Translations under genes and position numbers: made by a program | Notes under the pieces: generated by a model | Databases searched by the model: none | Told to the model about the DNA's origin: nothing | The model's input: only the letters and a program-made list of their open reading frames with translations | Part shown: positions 8,643 through 15,855 of the stretch, piece after piece | Layout: every line of letters begins with the position of its first letter | Numbering within the stretch: the first letter of the stretch is position 1 | Source of the DNA: Microbacterium maritypicum | GTDB lineage: Bacteria > Actinomycetota > Actinomycetes > Actinomycetales > Microbacteriaceae | Assembly: GCF_008868125.1 (NCBI RefSeq) | Contig: NZ_WAAQ01000002.1 | Coordinates: 310,001-374,000 of the forward strand | Direction of reading: 5' to 3' | Length of the DNA stretch: 64,000 nt

Positions 8643-9542
8643 ATGAGTGCGTCTGAGGCTGTCGAGGAGTTCGAACGCGGTGTGCTGGAGGCGAATGCGC
8701 CCCTGGCCGCGCTGCATGAGGCGGCGGGAGTCTCGGGTGACGCTCGGATGCGGGAACTCGCGGCCCACATCGCGTTCCCGTCCTGGCCGGGAGCGACGTC
8801 GGCGACGGCGTTGAAGCGCGCCGCTCAGGAGGCGGAGATCACCGCGGTGTTGGACGAATATGCGGCCTCCGCTCGCCCGCTGATCCGACCGGCAGACCAG
8901 GAGCGCTGGGAGCTGCTGGTCGCCGACATGCAGCGCAGGAGCGGCGAGGGATTCCTCGCGGACGAGCTCGGGCGCAGCGCGGTGGGAGCCTCGCTCCTGC
9001 GGGCGAAGCTCGGCGGACGTCCGCATCGGGCGCAGCAGCGCGGCGGTATCGACTGCGCATGCGGCTATGCGGTCGATGGCGTCATGCCGCAGAAGCTGTG
9101 TCCGGAGTGCGGTGACGTGCTCCTGCGGCGCTGGGTGGCCGAGGAACGGCGACTCCTGCGGGCCATGCCTGCGTACGCGGAAGAGGTTGCGCGAGTCATC
9201 GAGGTGACTGCGCAGAAGCAGGCCAAAGTGGCCCAGAGTCGCGGCGACTACACGGCCGACGAGGCGAGCGCGACGCGCAGAGCTGGCGGACGTCGACTCT
9301 CACGTCTTCGCCGCACGCACCGCGTCGAGCTGGCGAAACTCGACCTCCGGCGTTGGTCGAGCTTCGTCGAGATGCTCTCCCGAGACGCGCGCCCCGCGGT
9401 TCGGACCACCGCTGCGAAGGCGCAGAAGCGCGGCCCCGGTGCGGCGGCTCTCACTGAACTCTCGCTCCTCTCGATGGCCGACGTGATCAAAGTCGCTGAG
9501 CGCATTCTGGAGAAGCGCAGGAACAGCAGCTGGAAGGTCTGA
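8643..9542 (+). CDS. Zinc-ribbon-containing hypothetical protein
   Basis: Protein of 299 residues with no signal peptide. Centrally (about residues 138-160) it has CACG followed by CPECGD, a four-cysteine zinc-ribbon pattern; the rest is helix- and arginine-rich, with a basic C-terminal third. No family recognised. It sits inside module 2, between the WXG100 gene and its partner gene, but has its own probable leaderless promoter: TACTCT (8631-8636) ends 6 nt before ATG 8643. The T7SS box at 9553 restarts transcription after it. A regulatory or nucleic-acid-binding role is possible; it could encode the regulator of the boxes, but nothing in the sequence proves that. Confidence 0.75.
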   Translation: MSASEAVEEFERGVLEANAPLAALHEAAGVSGDARMRELAAHIAFPSWPGATSATALKRAAQEAEITAVLDEYAASARPLIRPADQERWELLVADMQRRSGEGFLADELGRSAVGASLLRAKLGGRPHRAQQRGGIDCACGYAVDGVMPQKLCPECGDVLLRRWVAEERRLLRAMPAYAEEVARVIEVTAQKQAKVAQSRGDYTADEASATRRAGGRRLSRLRRTHRVELAKLDLRRWSSFVEMLSRDARPAVRTTAAKAQKRGPGAAALTELSLLSMADVIKVAERILEKRRNSSWKV

Positions 9543-9552
9543 GGTGTCGGCG

Positions 9553-9599
9553 GATGGGGAGTACTCCCCATCGCGTCGCGCGGTGCTTCCCAGTAACGT
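9553..9599 (+). promoter_or_regulatory. T7SS box 3: perfect palindrome plus -10 element
   Basis: GATGGGGAGTACTCCCCATC (9553-9572) is a perfect 20-bp palindrome. TAACGT (9594-9599) begins after 21 bp. The leader then contains GAAGGAGGGGGTC directly before ATG 9629. Confidence 0.8.
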
Positions 9600-9628
9600 C
9601 ATAGCGTCCGGGAAAGAAGGAGGGGGTC

Positions 9629-9976
9629 ATGGCAGGCGAACGCATGCTCGTGCCGATCAGTGATCTGCAGACGACCAGCGAGAAGCTCACGGCGATCGTG
9701 GCCGAGCTGGAGTCGGCCGCGGCGAAGCAGGATGACGTCGAGAACGCCGTCGGCAGGCCCTACGGCGACGGACGTCTGAAGGATCGCTGCCACGACTTCG
9801 AGGGCAGCTGGAACGACAGCCGCGACAAACTGCTCACCAAGCTCAAAGAGGTCGCCGATCGCGTCAAGGGCACGGTCGACGAGGTCACGAGCCTCGACAC
9901 CGAGATGGCAACGTCGATGGAGCAGTCGGGTTCGGGGAACGCGCCGGGCGCCGGCCGTCAGCCGGCCGCGGTCTAG
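9629..9976 (+). CDS. T7SS partner-like helical protein (VGxPxG family), module 2
   Basis: Protein of 115 residues, helical, no signal peptide. VGRPYGDGRLK starts at residue 41, matching VGKPDGRSELR of the module-1 protein at residue 38. The later CHDFEGSWNDSRDKLLTKL matches SDFEDDWKSNRGKLQKNL. The C-terminal ~20 residues are low-complexity Gly/Ala/Pro. It has a strong GGAGGGGG ribosome-binding site and its own T7SS box. It precedes the module-2 effector-like gene by 14 bp. A partner or targeting role for the downstream protein is inferred from this repeated arrangement. Confidence 0.8.
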   Translation: MAGERMLVPISDLQTTSEKLTAIVAELESAAAKQDDVENAVGRPYGDGRLKDRCHDFEGSWNDSRDKLLTKLKEVADRVKGTVDEVTSLDTEMATSMEQSGSGNAPGAGRQPAAV

Positions 9977-9990
9977 GGGGAGAGAAGCAG

Positions 9991-11292
9991 ATGCAGACGA
10001 ACAAGGGGCGTGACGTCGAGGTCGTGGCCGGAGATGCCGTGGCGATCGCCGACAGGGGGACGAAGATCGTCGAGCTCGGTGACAGCATGGTCAGTGCCGC
10101 CGCGACGCTCAAGGGGATCAAGGACGGCTCCATCGAAGGCGAGGGCTACGCGATGGACAAGATCAAGGATGTCGTCGACGACGTCCACAAGGATCTCGAC
10201 GAGGCGGGTCGCCGCTACAAGCCGGCAGGGACCACGCTGAACAACTACGCCGCGGCGCTCGAGACCGCCCAGAGCCGCATGCGCACCATCGTGGCCGACT
10301 GCCAGACCAGCCTCACCGAGCTGCAGACCGCGCAGTCGAATGCCGCCGACGCCGCCGATGCGCTCCAGGCGCACAACACGTCGACGCGGCTGAACCCACC
10401 GGCACCCGAAGACACATCGGCGAGCACGACGGCCGGCACGAATCTCGCGAACGCCGCCTCCGGCGCGGCATCGACCCTCAACACCGCGGAGACCACCCAC
10501 AACGACAACCTCGACGCGTTCGACGGCGAGTACGACACCTGGCACACGGCCTATGAGACCGCCGTCTCGGGGCTCACCGACGCGAACAAGATCGGCGAGG
10601 ACTCCACGTGGGAGAACATCGCCGGTGTCCTCGCCGTGGTGGCCGAGTGGGTGAGCTGGATCGGCCTCGCCATCGCCGTGCTCGGACTCATCATCGGCGG
10701 GCCCTTCTTCGCGATCGCGGCACTCGTGGTCGGCGTCATCGCACTCGCACTCACGGTCGCCCTGATGTTCGACGGGCGCAAGGGCTGGGGCGATCTCGCG
10801 ATGTCGATCATCGGGATCCTCCCGATCGGGAAGCTCGGACAGGGATTCGGGAAGTTCTTCAAGGCGATTCCGAAGCAGCTCACCGGACCGCTCGGCCAGA
10901 TCCGCAACATCCGTGGAATCACCGCGGCTCCGAAGGGTAGCTGGGGTGTGATGAGCAAGGCGAACTTCGCGAACTTCGTACAGAACGCCTCGCGGACACG
11001 CATGACCGGTCCGTTCACCCTCGCGGGGCTCGGCCAGCGTTTCCTCGGCGGATCGAATCGCTCGTTCACCGTCTCGTTCCAGGAGGCGGTCGCGGCCGGC
11101 ACCGGATACGGGAACCGGTTGATGAACCAGCTGCCGGATGCGCTCTCCAGCCTCGCGAAGTCTCCGGCGCCCGACCTGTTCGAGCAGGCCTACAACGTGT
11201 ACAAGTGGGCGGACAAGGGCGTGGCTCTCGCGGGCGGCAGCCCTTCCGGTGGTCTGTCGCCGGCCAGCATGCTCAACGGTCTCACCCGATGA
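9991..11292 (+). CDS. Putative T7SS effector-like coiled-coil/membrane protein, module 2
   Basis: Protein of 433 residues, paralogous to the product at 5257. Its N-terminal helical region has RRYKPAGTTLNNYAAALETAQ and the W-x2-AY-x2-AV-x-G-L motif at W184. An Asn/Thr/Ala-rich linker follows at about 125-165. Two or more hydrophobic helices lie at about 210-265 (visible: WIGLAIAVLGLIIGG, AALVVGVIALALTVAL) and are followed by a basic, Gly-rich C terminus unlike that of the module-1 protein. The conserved N part with a divergent tail fits an effector family, but no enzymatic motif is visible. ATG 9991 follows GGGGAGAGAAG. The stop overlaps the next start (ATGA). Confidence 0.78.
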   Translation: MQTNKGRDVEVVAGDAVAIADRGTKIVELGDSMVSAAATLKGIKDGSIEGEGYAMDKIKDVVDDVHKDLDEAGRRYKPAGTTLNNYAAALETAQSRMRTIVADCQTSLTELQTAQSNAADAADALQAHNTSTRLNPPAPEDTSASTTAGTNLANAASGAASTLNTAETTHNDNLDAFDGEYDTWHTAYETAVSGLTDANKIGEDSTWENIAGVLAVVAEWVSWIGLAIAVLGLIIGGPFFAIAALVVGVIALALTVALMFDGRKGWGDLAMSIIGILPIGKLGQGFGKFFKAIPKQLTGPLGQIRNIRGITAAPKGSWGVMSKANFANFVQNASRTRMTGPFTLAGLGQRFLGGSNRSFTVSFQEAVAAGTGYGNRLMNQLPDALSSLAKSPAPDLFEQAYNVYKWADKGVALAGGSPSGGLSPASMLNGLTR

Positions 11293-11897
11293 CGTCGGTG
11301 CCGGTCGCCGACGGCGCGGCGCGATGGGACTTCGCGTACGACGCGGAGTGGTTCATCCCACTGCCCGCGGCTGACCTGCTGCGGCGAGAGCCGAGCATCG
11401 GGGAGCAGTGGGTGTCGGCTGCGGTCGAGCACTACGCCGAACGGGCCCCGCTCTCGGACGGGGACCGCGAGGCGCTCTTCTTCACGGCCGAGGGCATGTT
11501 GGGTCTCGCCGGCAACGCCGCCGTGCAACTGTGGTTCGTGCCGCGCGGGGTGTACAGCGACGTCGTGATCGAGGTGACGGTCTCCGCGGCAGCCGACCTG
11601 GACATCCCTGCCATCCTGACCGAGATCGCCACCCTCCCTGACTCGACGGCGTCCGAGCTCACGGCCTTGGAGACCGACTCCCACGGCAAGGGCTTCCTTC
11701 TGCGACGCACGTCCGCCGTGCTCCTCGACGACGGGGAGGCACGCCCCATCGCGAACTGGACGGTGATGCTGAGCGACGGCAACTCTGCGATCATGATCGA
11801 GGCGATGGGGTCGACGCTCGAGCCGTTCGCTCTCATGGAGGAGCAGATCCCGAAGATCATCTCCGGCATCACCCTGCCGAGTGGCCAGCCCGCGTGA
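11289..11897 (+). CDS. T7SS-associated hypothetical protein (LPL/FPW type), module 2
   Basis: Protein of 202 residues, soluble. It begins at ATG 11289, overlapping the upstream stop; an in-frame extension to 11205 would run deep into the previous gene. The N terminus RWDFAYDAEWFIPLPA and the mid strand QLWFVPRG align loosely with the 186-aa module-1 protein at 7602. The C-terminal part (NWTVMLSDGNSAIMIEAMG) is predicted beta/alpha. Here it comes before the PPGW gene, the reverse of module 1, so the pair is kept although its order is not. Function unknown. Confidence 0.7.
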   Translation: MTSVPVADGAARWDFAYDAEWFIPLPAADLLRREPSIGEQWVSAAVEHYAERAPLSDGDREALFFTAEGMLGLAGNAAVQLWFVPRGVYSDVVIEVTVSAAADLDIPAILTEIATLPDSTASELTALETDSHGKGFLLRRTSAVLLDDGEARPIANWTVMLSDGNSAIMIEAMGSTLEPFALMEEQIPKIISGITLPSGQPA

Positions 11898-11934
11898 CCG
11901 CCGACCGCACGATCGACACGAGGAGTGCCGCCCG

Positions 11935-12612
11935 ATGAATGAGATGAACGACCTCGGCGTGGAATTCCGCTTCGGCATCCCCGCCTTCCGTCTCGTGCTG
12001 CCCCCGGGGTGGACGACGCACCTCCCGACGAACGCGGGGCAGCAGGAGGACGTGCGCAAGGCGAGTGCGATCTTCATGCAGGCCGGGCGCCCCGATCTGG
12101 ACGCCGAGTTCCGCACGATGATGGCGCAAGCCAACCAGGGCATGCGGCGCACCAAGGTGTTCGCGATCTATCGGCAGGAGGACGTGCCGATGGAGGAGCT
12201 GCTGCCGTTGTCGATCACGGCCTCTGCCCTCGATGCGCCCGACGGCGAGAACCTCGACGCCTGGGTGACCGAGGCATTCCGCGCGCGTGGCGCGGTGTTC
12301 CTCGACGAGAACCTCAAGCACATCGTCCGCTGGTCCACCGAGGCCAAGCGCCCCGCGGGTGCGCCCGCGATCGACGGGGTCGGCGGCCGAACGGTGACGT
12401 ACATCATTCCGGTACCGGGGACGCTGCGTCGCAAGGCGCTCGTGTTCACGTCGACCATCGTGATCCCCGACGGAGACGTGATCCCCGCCGAGGTGCTCGA
12501 CGGCATCGAGCTGCTGAGCGACGCCATGATCTCGACCTTCGCGTGGGAGCAGCTGGCCGAGGAGCCCGCGGTCCCGGACATGGCAGGGCAGACGCCCACT
12601 CCCGGCAGTTGA
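11935..12612 (+). CDS. T7SS-associated hypothetical protein (PPGW type), module 2
   Basis: Protein of 225 residues, paralogue of the product at 7027: FRLVLPPGWTTHLP near the N terminus, QAGRPDLDAEFRTMM, and a central RRTKVFAIYRQED. No signal peptide or membrane helix. ATG 11935 is chosen because AGGAG (11921-11925) lies 9 nt upstream; the frame is open to 11881 but that part overlaps the preceding gene. It is the last gene of module 2; T7SS box 4 starts 5 bp after its stop codon. Confidence 0.75.
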   Translation: MNEMNDLGVEFRFGIPAFRLVLPPGWTTHLPTNAGQQEDVRKASAIFMQAGRPDLDAEFRTMMAQANQGMRRTKVFAIYRQEDVPMEELLPLSITASALDAPDGENLDAWVTEAFRARGAVFLDENLKHIVRWSTEAKRPAGAPAIDGVGGRTVTYIIPVPGTLRRKALVFTSTIVIPDGDVIPAEVLDGIELLSDAMISTFAWEQLAEEPAVPDMAGQTPTPGS

Positions 12613-12616
12613 GGCG

Positions 12617-12667
12617 GTCGATGGGGACTTGTCCCCATCGACGGTGTTTGCGGCTGCCCCGTAGGGT
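12617..12667 (+). promoter_or_regulatory. T7SS box 4: palindromic operator plus -10 element
   Basis: Same 12-bp arms around TT as box 2 (12617-12642), then 22 bp from the core to TAGGGT (12662-12667). Confidence 0.8.
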
Positions 12668-12680
12668 GGTCTTATTCGGG

Positions 12681-12694
12681 CCGGAGGGGTCCGG
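12681..12694 (+). promoter_or_regulatory. GGGG-loop hairpin in WXG100 leader 3
   Basis: CCGGA-GGGG-TCCGG, third identical copy, upstream of the GGAGG site. Confidence 0.6.
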
Positions 12695-12721
12695 TTCTTT
12701 CGATTTGCGGAGGTGTGGACG

Positions 12722-13009
12722 ATGGCCGATTTCGGTGCGTCTTATGCAGAGATGGAGCAGGTGGCGTCGTCGCTGTCGCAGGCTCGTGATGACATTCAGG
12801 GTCAGTTGGACACGTTGAAGGGGCAGGTGGACACGCTTCTGGGTGAGGACTTCAAGACGCAGCACGCGTCGGGCAAGTTCGGTGAGGGCTACACGGAGCT
12901 GACGACGGGTCTGAAGACCGCGGTCGACGGTATCAACGACATGTCCGAGTCGCTGCTGGGCATGATGCGGGCGATCCAGGACCTGGATCAGCAGCTCGCC
13001 GGCAGCTGA
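12722..13009 (+). CDS. WXG100-family T7SS substrate, copy 3
   Basis: Ninety-five residues, differing from copies 1 and 2 by one conservative change (LLGEDF for LLGDDF). Four bases differ from copy 1. Same start choice, same ribosome-binding site and same leader. It heads module 3, which contains the DUF1023-type hydrolase. As in the other copies, F occupies the usual tryptophan position. Confidence 0.9.
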   Translation: MADFGASYAEMEQVASSLSQARDDIQGQLDTLKGQVDTLLGEDFKTQHASGKFGEGYTELTTGLKTAVDGINDMSESLLGMMRAIQDLDQQLAGS

Positions 13010-13039
13010 CACCGCGGCGCCAGCTGACACAACAGTCTC

Positions 13040-13077
13040 GAGGAGGGGTCGACGGTTCGCCGTCGGCCCCTTCTTCG
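13040..13077 (+). terminator. UUCG-loop terminator after WXG100 copy 3
   Basis: GGGG-T-CGACGG pairs with CCGTCG-G-CCCC around a TTCG tetraloop, with outer GAGGA/TTCTTC partial pairing and a following TTCTTCG. The stable tetraloop makes this the clearest of the three WXG100 terminators. Confidence 0.8.
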
Positions 13078-13100
13078 TGCCCTCGAGCTCCGGATCACGC

Positions 13101-13149
13101 CCGATGGGCAGTTCTCCCCATCGGTGCCGTACGAGCGTCCAACTATGGT
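13101..13149 (+). promoter_or_regulatory. T7SS box 5: near-palindrome plus -10 element
   Basis: CCGATGGGCA and TCCCCATCGG (13101-13124, one arm mismatch) lie 21 bp (measured from the core end at 13122) before TATGGT (13144-13149), the best -10 of the five. It drives the partner/hydrolase part of module 3. Confidence 0.75.
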
Positions 13150-13176
13150 GGATCACGGCAGAACCGGGGGGAAGCC

Positions 13177-13491
13177 ATGTCAGACGTCGAGATCGACAAG
13201 CGCGCACTCGAAGGCGCCGTCCTGCAGATCAGCTTCTCGGTCGGTGACTACGTCATGTACGCGAACGACATCGCCGCGCGCGACACGGGCGTCGGCAACC
13301 CCGCGGGGCGCACGGGCCTGCGGGTCATGCTCGAGAACGCGCTGGGACAGGCGATGCTCGAGGCGCGGGCGCAGCATCTCGCGGGGATCGGCATCACCGA
13401 TCGACTGACGAGCATCAACGAGTCATTCGAGGACCTCGACGTCTCACTGGGTAGCGGATGGGATGTCGACTATGTCGCTGACCTCTCCTAA
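13177..13491 (+). CDS. T7SS partner-like small protein (VGxPxG family), module 3
   Basis: Protein of 104 residues, no signal peptide. VGNPAGRTGLR begins at residue 39, the same place as the VGxPxGxxxL[RK] motif of the module-1 and module-2 partners; the rest is more divergent. ATG 13177 follows GGGGGGAAG. It overlaps the next gene by about 29 bp, which implies coupled translation. By position it should be the partner of the hydrolase encoded immediately downstream. Confidence 0.75.
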   Translation: MSDVEIDKRALEGAVLQISFSVGDYVMYANDIAARDTGVGNPAGRTGLRVMLENALGQAMLEARAQHLAGIGITDRLTSINESFEDLDVSLGSGWDVDYVADLS

Positions 13492-15160
13492 CCGCGGGTG
13501 GACGCTCGAGGAGATCGAGTATGACAGTGGGCAGCTCGAAGGGATCCATGCCGATCTCGGAAAGCTCACAGACGCCGGAGGGAACGCGCAGATCGTGCTG
13601 CGCAACATCGACGGTGGCCTCGAGGGGCGGGGCCAGAGCATCACTCTCGTGCAGCGCGAATCGGGGCTGCTCGCCACTCGGATGAACCCGACCATCGCCA
13701 CACTCGGGCGCATCGCCGACGTCGTGCGGGCCTACGGTGAGGCTGTCGCGACGCATGCCAGAACCGCGAACGACCTGATCGACGACATCGAGACCGCGCA
13801 TGCGGCGAACGAGGCGGCGGTCGCCGATCTCGAGAATGCACGATCCCAGCAGCAGATGTGCACCCCCGACGACGACGCGAGCACGCGTTCGACCGCGGAA
13901 CAGGACGTCACCGACGCGCAGAGCTCGCTCGCCACGACACGCAGCGCCCTCGAAGGCCTCTGGGAGAGCTGGGAAGCCGCATACGCGCTCTGGGACGAGG
14001 CGTATGGTGCAGCGATCGCCGGACTCGTCCATTCGGACGGCTCGACCCTCAGCGACTCGACCCTCTCGGCGATCGACGCGCTGGCGAACGCAGATACCCC
14101 TGCCGAGGTCACGGGGATCTGGGACAGTCTCACCGATGCGCAGCGCGATGCGCTCCGTCTCACGTACCCGGGCTTCATCGGGAACCTCGAAGGTGTGCCC
14201 TACCTCGATCGCATGCTCGCCAACAGGGCGACATATGAACGAGTGATCGACGCCGGACCCTACGGCGAGCCGCTGGACACGCAGTTCGAGAACCTCGGGA
14301 TCGAGATCAACCGGTTCCAGGGGCAGTTGCTGATGTTCAACCCCTTCGAGCAGCCGCAAGCCACCGCTGCTGTCATGTACGGCGTGACCATTCAGGATGA
14401 GAACGGTGACCCCGTCGACCCGCTCAAAGGCGTCACCAACGTGAACGTGCTCGTCGGCGGGATGTTCTCGGGCCTTGGAGACCTCGAGGCATGGGGGCAG
14501 AGCGCACGCGACCTGAACTTCTTCGCCGACGGGTACAACGACGGGACCAGGTCGGCAACGATCGCCTGGTACGGATACGACTCGCCCAACCTTCTTACCG
14601 AGCACACGATGGGCAGCGCTACTGAGGGGGCCGCGACTCTCAGCGCCACGCTGCGAGGGCTCGACAACGAGGTGTCGTCGAGCGTCACGACCTCCGTCAT
14701 CGGGCACTCGTACGGCAGCACGACCGCTTTCCTGGCGGTGGGCGGATCCCCCGACAACCTCGGTGTCGACAATCTGATCGCGGTCGGCTCGGCGGGGGTG
14801 CCGGACGGCTACCACCAGACGTGGACCGGAGATGATCCGATGGACTATTCCGGCACTCAGGTCTACGCGTCGCGGGCTCCCGGCGATCTGGTCGCCCGCT
14901 ATGGTGAGCACAGCTCCTTCGGACACGGCACCAACCCCGAAGAGCTGCCGGGAGCGATCAGCTTCGAAAGCGACGGCGGCACCGTGCCGAAGGTGGGCGG
15001 CGGCACCGAGGACGGCCTCGGAACCCCGGGCCACGCGGCGCACGACGGCGGCAACAGTATCTGGGGCTGGTGGGAAGAAGGCAACGGATACCTCGCTCGC
15101 GATTCGGAATCCTTCCGTAACATTGCCTACATCGTGGCCAACGGCCAGGCGTGGAACTGA
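13463..15160 (+). CDS. Putative T7SS-associated alpha/beta hydrolase (DUF1023 type)
   Basis: Protein of 565 residues. The first ~240 residues are helical and include W-x2-AY-x2-AI-x-G-L at W177, the motif shared with the two effector-like proteins at 5257 and 9991. The C-terminal half is an alpha/beta-hydrolase of the DUF1023 type, with nucleophile elbow VIGHSYGSTT (Ser416), a late D in PGDLVARY and a C-terminal H in GHAAHDGG as candidate triad members. The family is thought to contain lipase/esterase-like enzymes; the substrate is unknown. No signal peptide, so export, if any, would be via T7SS. ATG 13472 is an alternative start. A lipoprotein gene follows closely. Confidence 0.85.
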   Translation: MSTMSLTSPNRGWTLEEIEYDSGQLEGIHADLGKLTDAGGNAQIVLRNIDGGLEGRGQSITLVQRESGLLATRMNPTIATLGRIADVVRAYGEAVATHARTANDLIDDIETAHAANEAAVADLENARSQQQMCTPDDDASTRSTAEQDVTDAQSSLATTRSALEGLWESWEAAYALWDEAYGAAIAGLVHSDGSTLSDSTLSAIDALANADTPAEVTGIWDSLTDAQRDALRLTYPGFIGNLEGVPYLDRMLANRATYERVIDAGPYGEPLDTQFENLGIEINRFQGQLLMFNPFEQPQATAAVMYGVTIQDENGDPVDPLKGVTNVNVLVGGMFSGLGDLEAWGQSARDLNFFADGYNDGTRSATIAWYGYDSPNLLTEHTMGSATEGAATLSATLRGLDNEVSSSVTTSVIGHSYGSTTAFLAVGGSPDNLGVDNLIAVGSAGVPDGYHQTWTGDDPMDYSGTQVYASRAPGDLVARYGEHSSFGHGTNPEELPGAISFESDGGTVPKVGGGTEDGLGTPGHAAHDGGNSIWGWWEEGNGYLARDSESFRNIAYIVANGQAWN

Positions 15161-15193
15161 GTCGTGGTGGCAACGGCAGCAAGGGGCGGGCGG

Positions 15194-15835
15194 ATGGCGA
15201 AGCGCTGGCGGATCACCGCGGCGATGGCGGTGCTCGCGTTAGGCCTTACCGGGTGCACGAATGAAGGAGACGGCATGGCGACCCCGACCGGCGACGAGCT
15301 CGTCGCCCAGGCGAAGCAGCACTACCTTGACTATCGCGAAGTCACGAACGGCGTCCAGGCGCTGATCTTCGACGGCCGGTGGGAGGCTCCGGGCGGCTCA
15401 TTCGGCATGGAGCCTTCGGGGGCGGGGTGCCCGGACGGTTCTTACAAATTCTCTCTCGCCAGGTCGACGAAAGTGGGCCCGGAGCAGCATGCCGAGCGAG
15501 GCGCCGCTGTGCAGAAGTACCTCATGGATGCGGGCTATGAGCTCGACGGCATGGACTTGGGGTCGGGCGAGATTCAGTCGAGTGATGTGATCGTGCGCGA
15601 GCAGGGCGACTTCTCGTTGTTGACGGTGACGTTCATCACGAACGGCAACGTGCTCGTGACGGCGACGACCAAGTGCTGGTCCGGTGACCGCTACGAGCTC
15701 GGTGACCTGATTTTCGGTGATGCGAACCTTTCGGACGGGTACCTGCCGCGTGAGGAGTCGCCGAGCGATCCGCTCTTCTTCGGTGTGACACCAGGCGAGC
15801 CGGCGTTCGGCCCGACTCCCACGCCGACGCCATAG
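15194..15835 (+). CDS. Lipoprotein of unknown function beside the DUF1023-type hydrolase
   Basis: Protein of 213 residues with a basic N terminus, a hydrophobic core and lipobox LTGC (Cys about residue 19), so a membrane-anchored outer-face lipoprotein is expected. The mature part is a predicted small alpha/beta domain with two cysteines, and ends in a Pro/Thr tail. ATG 15194 gives a normal signal peptide; the frame opens at GTG 15164. It begins 33 bp after the hydrolase stop. In Staphylococcus the T7SS lipase TslA is neutralised by lipoproteins encoded nearby; a similar immunity role is inferred from position and type only. Confidence 0.75.
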   Translation: MAKRWRITAAMAVLALGLTGCTNEGDGMATPTGDELVAQAKQHYLDYREVTNGVQALIFDGRWEAPGGSFGMEPSGAGCPDGSYKFSLARSTKVGPEQHAERGAAVQKYLMDAGYELDGMDLGSGEIQSSDVIVREQGDFSLLTVTFITNGNVLVTATTKCWSGDRYELGDLIFGDANLSDGYLPREESPSDPLFFGVTPGEPAFGPTPTPTP

Positions 15836-15855
15836 CGTCGGAGGCGTCGCCCCGG

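Noticed and set aside
4450..13122. The T7SS palindromes as inverted repeats of an insertion element or as attachment sites
   Set aside because: No transposase or target duplication is present, and each palindrome keeps a fixed distance to a -10 element, which fits operators.
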